Notes: generated by a model not told the origin, from the sequence alone. A stretch of DNA of 64,000 nucleotides from Symsagittifera roscoffensis (GCF_963678635.1 NC_087063.1:3136580-3200579), one strand, 5' to 3'. Counted from the stretch's first letter, positions 43,160 through 56,400 are shown. Numbers and translations are program-made.

Positions 43160-46100
43160 TCGGGGTGGGTTTTTTTTTCTTCAGACAAATTTCGACTTTT
43201 TAACTAGCCATTTTTGACGGAACTTTTTTTATATCAATAGAAAGGTATTGTTGTCCTGAGCTTAAATTTGTCCCGAGATATTTCACCTGTGATCATTTTT
43301 CAAAAGGTTATGGGGGTTTAAAAATTAACATTTCGGCCAATTTGGGACAATTAACGCGCGATATATTTCGCGCTATTAACGCATAAGCGAGATTTAGTCC
43401 GTATTAGAACTTGTTCCAAATTCATTCAAGGAAGCTTATTTGCCATAATTGATTTATTAATAGGAGCAAAATCTAAGTGTAGGGGATGTTTTCACAAAAA
43501 AATCTCAATTTTTTTTTTAAAGTTTCGATTTTAATTATTGTATTTAAATTTTTCATGTTCTTGCTGCTCCAAAGACCTTAAAAGGCAGTCGGAACATTCA
43601 GGGCTTCGCCCTGATACGAGCAGTCTTGTTCAATTTTTTAAATGTGTTTCACACCAGATAAGCGACAGCTTGCATTGCATCTCGAAATTTGATCATATTT
43701 CGACACTGCTTGTCTCGATATTTTCACAAGTTTTCTCGACGCAAAAATAATTGTTGCTTATCTACTACATAAATAAAGCTACGGTGAAGTTAATTAATTC
43801 AGTTTAATCAATTCAGCTAAGGCTCTAACTGGTAAGTCCGTACTTGGAGCTTTCATTGCTATACTATACTTAGTGCGCTAGCGGTTACCGTAAGTTTTGC
43901 TTAAAGTTGCACGGAGCCGCAATTACCCAGTTTACATGTCACTATAAAATCTAAAATTATTTAGTGCACAGTCTGATCTTGAACGAAGGTACTGGTGCAT
44001 AATTTTGTGTGCGCTAGCGTGAAATTTAGACTAGCGTGAAACTTAGCTGATATGCTAATAGCTTCGAATTTGCTTGATGTGACTTACCATGTAATTTGTT
44101 TTTCAAACAAAGCTTAAGAAATATTACAATTTTACTGCAAACAATTCCCTACTGGATCTAACTTTGCTCTGTGTAATCTCTAGAGGACAGTTTAAGCTTG
44201 CATTGATCTACCGACGGTAGTTTACAACTGCAGGTCTATGTGATACTTTGATAACTCTTTCAAGTTTCACTGAGCTGAGTGATTTAACTGTTTAAAAGTC
44301 AATGAAAGAAATAAAGATTCTGATATGTCAAATTTCAGAGAAAAGACTTCTCAATTTTAAAAAGTCACTCCCCTTTTTGGCTCAAATTAAGAACAAGATT
44401 GGATACCAGGCGAAGCTGATTTACTTAAAATTTAGCGATTTATAAAGAAGCTTATTAACTAACTTTTTATCGTCTCTAAGTCAACTTCGGTTCTTACTTG
44501 TTTTCTGGCCACCTGCGATGAGTTGAGGGCCCAGCAGTTAATTTACGTGTCGTAAGTCTATAGTCAATGATTTTACACACATTTTTTCTGAGATCTTGCA
44601 GCGAATTGGTTGCAGATGAAGAGTTCCACGAAGACAGGAATAAAAAATACAGAGAAGATTGCGAATTGACGTATAAACAACAGAGCAAAACGAAGAAAAA
44701 GCAATCTATTGAGACAGGGTATTGAGACAATTCAGTGATCAGCATTCTTAAATGTTTGAGATGCTTAGATTTAAGACACATAGCCAGGGATTGTAAGGAT
44801 CATCTACGAAAAAGCAAAAGCAGCACTTTACTGAAATAAACTCATTTTAACTTTGAAAAATCAACAGCTAGGGTTAAATATGAATTAGTTTATAGTGGAA
44901 AATGGGTGTAGTTCAGACTCTTATATAGGTCACGATGACTTTTTAGCTTTTTCGTTTTCAGGAAAAGTCCTAAAAATTGTCAGACTCAATTTGTTTTTAT
45001 TTTGCGGTTTACTTTTTTATTTCTTTTCAAATTCAATTCAATTCTTTCTTAAAAGGAAGCCAAGTTATCTAAAAAAACAGGTTTGATTTAAGTTTCGAAA
45101 GTGAAGGAATACTCTAAAAACGTGATTGACTTTAAGTTTCGAAAGTGTAATTTAGTTTTCAGGTTTCCCAGCGAAATAAAAAATTCAACCATTGATCCAT
45201 TTTTCTCAAATTGGGTTAGTTTTATCAAAAAAGTGTCAATCATAAGATATTCTTGAAAAAGTTTGGTTTTTTCCGCTTGATATAAATATATTTTTAAAAA
45301 TTAAAAATTGATTTTTTTTTCAGAAAAACAAATCAGTATTTTTTTCTGTTTACTTTCGTTCAATGAGACTTTTTTCAAAAAAATACAATTTCGTTTTGTT
45401 TTCTGTTTATTTATGTTATTTTTCTATCCGTTGTATATTTTTTAATAATCCGCGACACACGTAAGAGTCAACAAAGTTTTTATTACAATCACATGAATAA
45501 TCAGAATTGAAAGCAATAGTCAACCAAGTTCTTAAAAAATGCTAATTGTCCTAACATTTAATTGATGTTTGTTTATCAGCAAATTTTCATAACCTGATTT
45601 CCTAGTGAAATGAAAAAACACTTAGATTGAATTTATTCGAATGTAGTTATTTTCTGTTTGATGAAAACAGTTGTTATGAAAAAGTTGCGTTAGATACGAT
45701 GTTTCAAAAACTTCATTTTCTCGAAATCACTCTGAGAAATTTAACACTTATGTTTAAAATGAAGTTTGAAAATGTGGATTTGATATGGAAACCACTAACG
45801 GCTTCAATTTGATATGGAAGGCACTAAGGGCTTGAGAAAAGTTCAATCGGATATGTTTTGATTCTTGTAATGAAACCGGCTCCAATGATGAAACAGGCTC
45901 AGGGCTTAATTGAATAAGCAGGTTGAGGTAATCTCCTTTTTATATGTGAACTCTCCTGGTTTTGGCTCCAAAACCTCTTTGATTTTTAAAAAAATTCTAA
46001 GGTCATGTTAGTTAAAAAAAACTCATGGTAGAAAACATCTTGGTTTTGATTTAGAATGTGAGTTATCTGAATGTGAAAAAAGAAAAAAACTGTTTGATGT

Positions 46101-47330
46101 AGTTTTCCACAATGTGTTTTCAATCAAAATATCTTGTACTATAGTTTTTGATCAAGTCAATTGTTCACTTAAGTTAAAAAATTCGATTACATGTTTAGTA
46201 GGCTGAATTAAATTTATTCAATTCTTTGATATTCTAAAGCTACATTAGTTTGGCAAAATACACACTTCAATCAAGATTTGATCTGATTGCTAGTGTTATC
46301 TTTAAGTACTTTTGTAAAATAAAAAGTGTTCGATAAATTACTTAGTTCTTTGTTTTTTTTTCAGAAACAAAAACTTTGAAAATTGGTTAAGCTCAGATTA
46401 AACTTCTTGCAGTTCATTTTTCGTTCATTTTTAAATTTAACACAAACTCATTTGTTAAATAGACGGCATATTAAACGCTCTCCAATAATAAAAGGGCTTA
46501 TGCCAAAAAATGAATGATTTTTATTTTTGAAAAACGGTCTTAAAGTTCCAGAATTTCTAACGGAATAAAAACATTATCTAAGAAAAAATGTCAATCAAAA
46601 AGATTCATGAAAATTTCAAGATCATATATGTTTTTCTCTGTATTTCAAAATTGAAAAGTGTTGCAAAAATTTAATCACTTTCTGTTCCGTTTCGTTGAGT
46701 TGATTGTATTTGAAAGCAAATTTTTCTGTTTGTTTCCATGGTTGAAAAATTTTACTTAACATTTTTTTTACTTAACACTTTTTACTTTATTTTTACTTTA
46801 TATTACTTAACACTGAAATACGAAGACTCATAAACTGTGTAAAACAGCTTTTGAAACTTAAAATTGATGTTCTAAATTGAAAAAAAAAACAGTTTTTTTT
46901 CTCTGTTTAATGGGTTATGGTTTCAACTTTTGAAAAAAATGGTGGTTTGTCTTTGCAGGTGTTGGGTTTTTCCTCCCGACAAAGTTCGCCCTTTCAACTA
47001 GCAATTTTTGACATGATTTTTTCTACTTCATCCAAAGTTAAAGGTGTTGCTGCCTTGAGTTCAATTTCACAATGATATTCTACCAGTGATAAATTGTAGT
47101 AAAGCTATGGGGAATTAGGTATTGTCCTTTTGGAATAATTAGTGCGCGGCAAAATATTTCAGACTATGAATGCGTGTTGTCAAAAACCTCTCAAACATAA
47201 AAATTCTGTAAATATAAATTTTTCCATTGAAGAATTTTCTACATAGACGTTAAATGGGAAAAGGAAAATTCACGGCCTTGCCTTAATAGGAGTAGTCTTG
47301 TCAATTTTCTGTTTTCATTTGTTGACATTC
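43160..47330 (+). mobile_element. Flank 3: decayed older LTR element, least rearranged copy
   Basis: Left end repeat about 43160-43650, right end repeat about 46959-47330 (diverged, ending with CCTTGCCTTAATAGGAGTAG against CTTCGCCCTGATACGAGCAG on the left), with about 3.3 kb between. Unlike flanks 1 and 2 it runs on past 47162 into unique DNA, so this is the original right flank. From about 44261 it differs from flanks 1 and 2 at many sites. A local expansion of TTTACTTAACA-like repeats occurs at 46750-46820. Confidence 0.6.
44753..44794 (+). pseudogene. CCHC zinc-knuckle remnant of the older element's Gag
   Basis: It reads CLRCLDLRHIARDC, a perfect C-X2-C-X4-H-X4-C spacing, and the frame goes on for about 20 Lys/Ser-rich residues to a stop. 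BEL/Pao-type Gag proteins often have such a knuckle, but the family is not settled from this alone. In flanks 1 and 2 the same spot carries a TAA in the middle. This is the only clear coding trace in the 4-kb flank. Confidence 0.55.
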
Positions 47331-48413
47331 TGTTTTTGGACTCACAAATAAATTTTGCGATTTATTTCTTATACACAGTTTCAGCGAGTTGGATCAGTAA
47401 TGATTTAGCTTCTACAAATTTAATTTTTTCAAGAAACAGAATCAAAATTATTATATTTCTCTTAAATTGATTATAATTCAATTTTGTTATCAATACAAAA
47501 GATTATTTTCTGTTCGTAAACTCCATGAAATTCGATTTTTTTGGTGCACAAAATCCCTGAAAATTGAGTATTCCTTGTAGATGTGAAATATTTCCTCTAA
47601 TTTTTGCAGCTTTCAGCTAAACTCAAACCCGCACAAACACGTTCATTTCCATGCGCACAAACCTCCCACGCTCGATCACCACTCTACCCCAATACAACCA
47701 CCACCCCCCCCCCCCCCCCACCCCACAAGAATCTAGACCATCCTCTCCTCAACATCTCCCGTTTAGTGCCCCGCCCACCGCTTACCTCCCCCGTATTTGT
47801 CCCCCTCCCCACTTTAAAATGGAGAGGGAGAAGAGAGTAAACGTGGGAAGGAGTGTACACTGTTCAGTTAGTGGACAAACTGAAGACAACGAACAGCAAA
47901 AAAAATATATTTTAATAAAAACGTGATTTAAGATAGGAAATTGTGAAATTGAGCGAGACAACGAAATAAATATTTTAAATTTAAAATGATTATGAACAAC
48001 CTAAAAGAGCTTAGAAACAAAAAGAAAATTGAATTAAAATATCATATTGCTGTAAAAAATAATAATTACTTTGAAAACAAATAGAAAAAAAACGAAAATA
48101 GAGTATTTTTAATTAAAAATGGGTTTTTAGTTGCTTTGCAATAAAGTAACAATATAAGTAGCTTCAAATAGTTATATCGATTGTTTTCAGTTTTTAGAGA
48201 GACAGAGTAAAAAAATCCGTTATAAACGATTTTTGTCTATGAAACAGAGTGGGATGCTATCCCGCCAAGGACAGAAAACTGAAAATTGTAAAAATCTCGA
48301 GAAAAAAAATCCCAAAAATGAAAATAATTTGCCGGTGAGACATTTTTTAGTCTTTAGAAATTATGAGCATTCGATTATAAGTTTTAAGCAGAATGAAGTT
48401 TTTTGCGTTGCAG
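47331..48413. other. Intergenic or intronic DNA with a GC-rich, poly-C patch
   Basis: No proven gene. 47640-47870 is much more C-rich than its surroundings. It has a run of about 15 C near 47705 and GCCCCGCCCAC at 47769-47779, a match to a GC box. It could be a promoter or a low-complexity patch. Upstream exons of the following plus-strand gene may lie here (an AG-flanked stretch near 48248), but none could be phased with confidence. Confidence 0.4.
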
Positions 48414-49400
48414 TGAGCACGAAGAAAAAGAAAGTGACCCGACTGAGGATCGAAGCCAAACCAGAAGGTCGAAGAGAGCACACTCGCCTGAGCATCAAGA
48501 TCGACATTCAGAAAGTAGCTCATCAAAAAGGTGACAGATTTCTTTGAACGCTGCTATTTCAAGCAACAAAAACTAGAAAGTTTAAAAAAAGAAGATAAAC
48601 TAAAGCGCTATAAGTCAAACGATTTTCCCTTATTTGAGCTTTTGAATTGGTTGAATGAACTTTCAGGAATGAATGTTCACTATTGGGAACAAAATATTTA
48701 CAACGGCCAGACCTATGAAGAGGAAGTTGCCGTAAGATTAGGAGCATGGAGAATAAGAGCTTTCTGTCAAGATTTTTAGGTTTTCTTTGAAGAAGGAATT
48801 GGGATACTAGAATGAATTTAGTTTTGAGCAACTTTTAAGCATCTTCTTTTGGCGACGTTTATTTTAAGCAATTTTGAGCATCTTGGTATGGCAACAATTT
48901 TTATCTTTTTTAATTAGATTTTTTTAAGGCAAATCAGATCTTCTTCAAAATCTAACCACTCGAATCAGTCGCACAGCGAGACTCAAGAGCACAGCAGTCA
49001 ACGAGATAGTCGAGGCGACACGAGACGAGATCACCGACATCATTCTGCCCATCACGAAGACAGCCGAACTCACCATCATCGCCATCAGTCATCGTCTAGG
49101 AGCTCACAAGATCATCATGATTACGAAAGAAGCAAATACAAATACGTCCGCAAACAGTTAGTCTCCCAACAATGTAAAACCGTAGATTTTAGAGATTTGA
49201 GTTGCGAATTCCAAACTTCTTCAACACAAAGCTAAGTTGTGAAAGTTCCGACTGCTGTAAACGCTTTTTAAATAATTTTTGCCAATCAAAAACAGTGATA
49301 ACTTTTCATTTTTCTGGAATTTTTCTGCCTTTTTAAGGTTTTGGTTTTTTGTAGGTCAAATGATGGGCCAAAAAAGGCAGTCAAAGAAGGGCCTCGATAG
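48414..49400 (+). CDS. 3' exons of a host gene for a His/Ser/Arg-rich protein
   Basis: Three exons join in phase: 48414-48530, 48938-49156, 49355-49400 (stop TAG 49398-49400). Acceptors are TTGCAG, AATCAG and TGTAG; donors GTGACA and GTTAGT; every join splits a codon after its second base, which is strong support. The peptide is acidic at first (EHEEKESDPTEDR), then a long Ser/Arg/His stretch (RSSSKSNHSNQSHSETQE, DHRHHSAHH), ending Lys-rich (KKAVKEGPR). Such RS/His-rich tails occur in splicing and chromatin proteins, but I do not recognise the gene. The 5' exons are not in evidence; they may lie left of the retroelement array. Confidence 0.62.
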
Positions 49401-51170
49401 CTTTGCAGTGCCAGAAGATGGATAGAATCAGAACAAGCTTCAAAACCCACCTTGATTCAGACAACGTGAAAACTCGACTAATTTAGTCTGATTTTGTAAA
49501 TGTAATTTGTTCAAATCACTTATAATTTGGATGTTTTATATTAGCCTCTTCAAATAAAAATTAAGAAAACCTCTGTTATCGGTCGAGGTTTTTGTTATCC
49601 AAATGACAATTTAAACCATAAAAACAAAACTGTAGTATGGTTTCTAGATATGACCGAAGCTGTTTTTGGCATAACGTAATCTTGAATGCTAGGACTAAAA
49701 CTTACTTTGTAAATTTTGGCTTAAATTTGATGAAACGATGAAACGTTCAAACCAGAGATAATTAGTGTTTTTTTAAAAAAAAATCTCGTCTTCGCGCGCA
49801 AGGAAACTTAAAAAACGACATATTTTGCGTCATATAACAAAATCTTATGGGCATTCAGACTTATGCTTTTTTAATTTATTTTTTCAGAGCCGGATAGTCT
49901 CGTCGGGTACACCGTAACAGATAATTGGAAGTTAAGCCACTTTCAGCTATCGAAACTACATAATCTTGCGTTAAGCTTACCACAATTTTCAAACCCCTAA
50001 AAATCTTTCTCTTTTTCGATTTAAGTTTTCAGCTCAGCACCGGAAAAATTGTCTATATATTTTTAAAATAGTCAAAATTGTCGAGAAAATAGACTAACGA
50101 GCGCAAAATTTTCATTTTTTGCTGAACGAAAATTTGTTTTGGCAACGTGTAAAAATCTTGCTTCGAAAATCATTGGCAACTGCAGGGAATCGGCACTACC
50201 CCCCTCTCAAGAAAAATCTAAATTTGAAGCGTATTCTAAATAAACTGATATTAATTGTTTGCAATCGAGCAACTTGTTAAAATTTTCGTCAGATTATCTT
50301 TTATATATTTGTAAAGTTAGAAATTATACTTGATTTTTTAAAGCAGCGCATTCGCCTAAAAGGGTCGTTTTACTTTGGGTTAATTGTTTTAGTTTTAGAA
50401 TTTGAAAGAAATAAAAATAGCAAAAAAATATCGGATTGTGAAACAAGGCAAATGTTTACGATCTTGGTTTTTTTGCGGGCAGCTGATGCGCCAGAAAAAG
50501 TATTCAGAAAAAAAAGCCTCGCTAGTTTTTAGGTAAAAAGTGAATAGCCGGAATGCGAACTTAAAAACTAATTTTGATCCAGATAACTTGAAAACCTGCC
50601 AGTTTTGTCTGAGTTTGTAAATCTAGTTTGTTTTAATATAACTCATTATTTGGACGTTTTGTTTTAGTCTCTTCAATGAGAACTATAAAACTTTTGCTTC
50701 ATGTTTTTTTTTCAAGAAAATGTATTCTAAATGACTGACCATTTTAAGCATAAAAACAAAATTTATTTCTGAATGTTATTTATGAATGAAGCTGGTTTGT
50801 CATGGCGCAACCTTGAATGCTACGGTTATCAATTATTCTTTAGTTTTTGCGTGAAATTGGATAAAACTCAAACAAATTTTGAGATAATTGAAAAATTAGC
50901 ACGCCTTAAGTATTTCAAATTAAAGTTTTGTCGATCAATTTTTCATGCAATCATTGGCCGAGGCAATAAATCTATACTAACCCCCAAAAACGTTAAAAAA
51001 ATAATGTTTTTCCTAAATATTAATTTTAAAAAAATGTTGTAACCCAGCAATATGATAAAAACGTTTTTCAGATAATCACTTTTGTGTTTGGAGGATTGGG
51101 AATTTTATTTTATTTTTCTTAAGTCGCACCTTCGCCGAAAAAAGGGTATAACATCGGGTTAAAACAGAGG
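49340..51170 (+). repeat. Diverged tandem duplication of the last exon and 3' flank
   Basis: 49340-50390 and 50465-51170 align in order. Examples are the last exon (CAAATGATGGGCCAAAAA against CAGCTGATGCGCCAGAAA), the 3' UTR (GATTCAGACAACGTGAAAAC against GATCCAGATAACTTGAAAAC), a CATAAAAACAAAA stretch, and the ends with AAAAGGGT...GGGTTAA. The second copy is shorter, missing the part matching about 49880-50220. The second copy of the exon has no open frame of note. Confidence 0.6.
49553..49558 (+). promoter_or_regulatory. Polyadenylation signal AATAAA
   Basis: It lies about 150 nt after the stop of the His/Ser/Arg-rich gene, as expected for its 3' end. Confidence 0.5.
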
Positions 51171-53474
51171 TTCACTCGTAAGCTATGCTAGCTTATCGGC
51201 TAAATTTAGTGGTTGTTAGCCAAAAGTAAACAGACTAGAATCTTTTTGGTTTAACAATTTCAACTATTTTCAAAATTTTTTGAAATATGTGGAGTTGTGC
51301 AATGAATTTGATTTTACAAGTTGAAGATATAAAAACAGATAAAATGGGCAATTTAACGCACCTTTCTTTCTAGAACAAAGTAGTTAAGAGATAGCTGTAG
51401 CCAAGCGTTCTGGGATCATATGGGCAAAGAATTAGAAAATTTTGACAATCGTTTTCCAAGAGCACTTTTACGTGTCTTCGGGTTATGTTGACATAAATTT
51501 AGTATTTGCAGCTGAAAAAAAACACAAAATTTTAATTAATGTACTTCAATTTTCAGTTTAAAAAAATTGGGTACTATTTGAGATGTATTATTGTAACAAT
51601 CGATACTTGAAAACTTTGCGATATCCGGTAGTTAAAGTTTCCGTAGTTTTAGGCGCAGGCAAAAAAGTTGGAAGACAATTCGGAAACACATGATTTTCAA
51701 GGAACAAATGCTTACTCGGATTGACCATCCTACAAAAGTTCCCATATCTTAAGACTTCTTATAAGATTTGTAGGAAGTTTCCGCTATCTTAACGAAGTTT
51801 CCGCTATCTTTCAAATTTCTTATACGAAAAGTTCTAAGATTGTAACTTTTTTCCAAAACTTGAAAAAAATGCCGAAAACAGTTTGAATGTGTTTCTATAT
51901 CATATTAACAAATTCGAATCAATTTTGGAAAATTTTATTTTTTTTCAAATATTTTCATGTATAAACTTAGTTATAATAAATAAAAGATATTAGTCATAAT
52001 ATATGCGTTTCGAACAAAAAATTCCGCAAAAAAAATGTTTTTTTTTTCAATTAATCTCCTGGTTATACGTAATTAGTGGTTTGAAATTATTTTAAAGACA
52101 ATAAAAAATTAACGTTGACGAATCATGTCATATAAATGCGGACTTGTTGTATGTGGGATTCGACAAAATTTTTATCGGCAAAAAACTGACTTGGAAAGTT
52201 GGTGGATTTTTCAATAAGAAACTCATCTAGCGAAATGTGTAGTTTAGCCTAAGAAATTCAATTATTATTCTGTGTGTCAGCGGAGAACTTTTAGACTGGG
52301 TTATAAGAAAACAATTATAAAAATAAACATATCAAAAAATTCTGAAAATTATTTGTAAAATAAGTTTCTATCTTTACTACTTTCTAGCAAAATTGTAAGA
52401 TCTTGTAACATTCTTAGAGCCTAACTTTGTAAAAATTTTAAGATCCTTCTAAGATAAGTTATAAGATCCTTATGAGATAAGTTGTAAGTCTTACCAACTT
52501 TTAGTCCACCCGGGTACTAAGAAAAATTTTAAATTCTAATAGTCTCAGATTACTCGCATTTTTCATTAAAAAAAACTAGTTTTGTTCATCAAAATTCTAT
52601 CAAAAATATAGATAAAGCTTATTTACATCTCATGATATATAAATAAAACACAGAGACACAAAAACTGAAAAATTTCTAACATGTGTACTAAAATTTAAAT
52701 TCAATTGTACTTCGGCGACAATTTTTAGCAAAATCGACTATTTGCAAAAATGTCAATGATGATTAGATCATAAGCAAAAATCGAATCCTTGCTCTGTTTC
52801 TATCTAGAGCGCTGAATTCACGTTTGCGGGAAAAAATGCCATGAAACCCCTTTTTTGAAACCGTTAGCTTTGGTCAAACCGTAAATAATTTTCAAATGGT
52901 GTAAAAGTTTAAAAAGACAACAACTCTAAAGCCACCTCAACATCTTGTCATCTTTGGCGAATACATATATTGTGCTCATATAGTTAAGTGAAACGGAACT
53001 CGTTTTTTGACAATTTGAAAAAAGGACTGAATGAATAATTTTTTTCTTGTAGTATATACCCAGCTGATTTGGGATCAGACAGTTTTTAATTCTAGTTTTG
53101 GTTATTTGAGCTTCAAAATGGTTTAGTTTAATTCTAGTTTTAGTTATGTGAGCTTAAAAATGGCCAATAACAAAAAATTATCTCAACTCGATCTTTTTTT
53201 CCTAATTAAGTTATCCTTGGACTCACTTCAAAAAAAAACCTGCTACTAACTAAAATAAACTTACGTAAATTATATATTCTCACAGCGTTGAAATATCTAC
53301 AAAAACATTCCACGACAATTCGAGGTTTTTTAAATTTCACTCGTAAAAAATCGAATTATTGAAATCAATCAGAGAAACCAAATCAGTAAGTTGATCACTT
53401 ATTGGTGGAGAAAATTTAGGTTCCCTCAAAAAGAGAGAACTTAATTTGACTGAAAAAAGTGAGGTCAATAGAGT
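51171..53474. other. AT-rich intergenic DNA
   Basis: No gene seen. There is a 42-nt near-perfect tandem pair at about 53088-53168 (TTTAATTCTAGTTTTGGTTA...). Stretches near 51715-51835 and 52385-52510 are rich in AAGAT/TTATAAGATC words and may be the ends of an old inverted-repeat element, but this is weak. Confidence 0.4.
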
Positions 53475-56400
53475 TTAGTCCTCTTCTTCGTCTTCTAGGT
53501 TCTCCATGATGCGCATGAGTTCGAAGTACGAGTAGACGAATGCCCGACTGATCTCTTGATTCTTCTCTAATAGCTCATACTCCATTCTCAGACTCCTAAT
53601 TTAACACGACAAATCACGAAACATGAAAACCCAATAGACCCCTGAAAAAAAATTGTCGCGGAAATTAGGAACAAATACCTTGTAATGTATAGTTTGTGAG
53701 TCCCTTCAATCCCTCCCAACCCCACACAGGGGCGGCTTTAATATTTTATCGGGAGGGAGGGCGGTTTCTCAAAAAAAATTCGAAAGTTTTGTTGACTTTT
53801 TTGGTCGAACAAATTGATTTTCCGAGCGCTCCCAGAACAGTAAAAAGACCCTATTTTTTAACAAAATGTTCTGCGCCTCATTTTTGGACATTTTTTGGAA
53901 ACTTAGAAAAAATTATGGGCTTTTTTGGGCCTTTAGAAAAAAGTTAGGGTTGGTCGGCCAAAAATGGATGGCAAAAATATTACTACCAAAGGGGGCCCTT
54001 TAGTTGGCAAAGGATCGAATCCCTGAGAGGGGGAGAAAAAGCGTCCGCCCCCACCCCCAACCGCCCCTGCCCCCTAAAAACGTCCCTGCTCCCCCTCCCC
54101 CTCCTTCTCGTTTTCTTCTAACCCCACCACCGCTAGCCTTGTGACGAAGCACATCACAAAACGTCAAAACGTTCTTTTACCTCAGTGGTTCGACCCCCTC
54201 ACCAACCGAAAGGTCCGACCCCCTCACCACATCCATTTTCGACCAACCAACCCTGAAATTTTTCTAAAGGCGTCAATATATATTAATTTTGTGGAGGAGC
54301 CCGCGCCACGAAAAAACGCTATTTTTTGGACAAAAAATTTCAAAAAGTTCCCAAAAACCACTTTTTTGACCTGTTTTTTCAAACGTTTGCCGTCGACTTA
54401 AAAATTTTGTTCAATATAAGGTCAATATAGTGTTCTGAGAGTGCTCGGAAGATCAATTTAGTCGACCTAAAAAAAAGATCGACAAAATTTTCGAAAGTGT
54501 TTTGAAAATTCGTAACCCCTCTCCCTAAGAAAATCCTAGATTCGCCCCTTTTGGCACACTCCTTTAGTTTTATATAGTTTTCATATATTGAACATCAATC
54601 AAGCTGGATTTGCAGGTAAGTTTGAGAGTTAAATCTTACACAAAAAGGTTTGTTGATGAAGTGTGAAAGAACTAGTAGTATAATTGAGAAAGAGAACGGG
54701 GACGTAGCGAATAGCATGTGTCACTATTAGCATACACTAATTGTTTTAACTGGGAGTGCTTTCAGACGAAAAACAAATATGCCTAAATTTTCAAATAGTT
54801 TCGACAACCCTGTGAAATAGCGAGTCTTCATCTTTCATTCTTTTACATGGGCATGCTAATCGACACACATGCTAATAGGCCGGTCACCAAAATGGAACAG
54901 ACTTGTTAAATAGAGCCTTGGCCTCGGCTTCTACTTGTTTTTGCTGCATCTCGATTGCCATCCTTCTAGATTCTTCTAGAATCTTCTCCATCTGTTCACG
55001 TTGTTCCCGCTCCTCCTGCTCGCGTCTCAAACTGCAGTTCGAAAGAGACAGTTGGAAAGAAATGATAGAAACAAACCAATCGCGCGGGGAAAAAAGATCC
55101 CGAAAGTGTACTTAAATTGAACAGTTTAGAAATTATTTATTTATTTTTAAATGTTCAATCGTGTTAGTCAATTTGACCAGATTTGAAAAAAAAGAGGTTA
55201 CTAATATGTTTGCGAACGATTAATGTTTAGCTTAAGAAGAAATAAAACTAAAAAAATTTATAACTTCGATTGAAAACATTATAAGAACGTTTGCATGAAA
55301 TTTTAATATAAAGTCTTTAAAAACTCTTACTGTTCGACTTCCTCTTGTTCACGCTTTAGTCTCTCGTAAGCCTCTCGTTCAATCTGGGCCATCTGGGCCA
55401 GTTTTTCTTCCTCTTCCCTTTTTCTTCTGGCCTCCTCTGCCTCGCGCTCTAGTGCCAGGGCTGAAAAACAGGAGAGGGATGTTTAATTAGGAGATGGGTT
55501 TTGTTTAATTTGGGTGGAATTAATTTTAGAAAAAAAAGAGACCAAAGTTAATATCCTCCCCCCAAAGCCGTTTAGGGACATGGATGTTAACTTGGGGGTG
55601 CGTACAGTAAACCGATGTGTCAGTAAATTACCAGATCACTAAACCGATTTACGTAAGAATAACATCAATTGCGAAATTAAAGATTTATAGAACAAATTTT
55701 CCCTGAGCTAGAACAATAATTTTAAAACTGAGAGGTTCTTGGGAAGAGCTATTTTATTTCTTTATTTGATCCAATTTTTGTTTTGAAGAAAAAAATTGTC
55801 ATTTTGTAAAAATTTAAGTTTTTAGCTAATGTGATTACGTAATTGAATCATTAATTTTTGATTTACTGATCTGGTCCGTCTGTTTTCGTTTTTTTTGATA
55901 TATCGATTTACTGACCTACTACCGTTAGCTTGGTTCTAAGTTCGAATTTTTCAGCCAATCAGAATAACGAGCTTTTTAAACGCAGCACTTAGTAAGTTTA
56001 ACTTCACATGAACTCTAGGGGGTGGAGGGTCTTAATTTGGAGGATGTTAACTTGATCCGAGAAAAAATTTAGACCAAATTTCCAGCTGGGTCTCACATAA
56101 AGCAATAAAGGTTTTGATACAATCGCGGGACAATTTTTCCCAATAAAAACCGAGCGAATGAGTATTTTTTTAAAGCTTTTTGCCGTTTTATCTGCAATTA
56201 TTGAATGTCCAAGATTGAAATTTTGAAGCACGGTTGATGAAACCATTGGAAGGATAAAAACTGGAAACTTTTATTTTGCACGTTTTAGTTGGCCAGTTAG
56301 CTTTAACTAGTTAGAAGTTAGTTGATGTAACAACATCCTGTTAGGTAGTACTAAAGTGTAAGCTTATTTACTCAAATGTGTTCTTGGAAAACCTGACAAA

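Noticed and set aside
1..47162. Assigning the genome to bdelloid rotifers because they carry large env-bearing elements
   Set aside because: The host introns here are far longer than is usual for bdelloids, and nothing else in the window identifies the group.
47604..47926. Pro-rich overlapping ORFs across the poly-C patch
   Set aside because: Low complexity produced by a C run in two frames; no domain or splice support.
51713..52515. Inverted-repeat transposon with AAGATC-rich ends
   Set aside because: The two ends share words but I could not align them convincingly; no clear terminal repeat or target duplication.
53696..54401. 83- and 86-aa plus-strand ORFs
   Set aside because: They lie in hAT-like repeat copies and purine-rich low complexity within an intron of the minus-strand gene.
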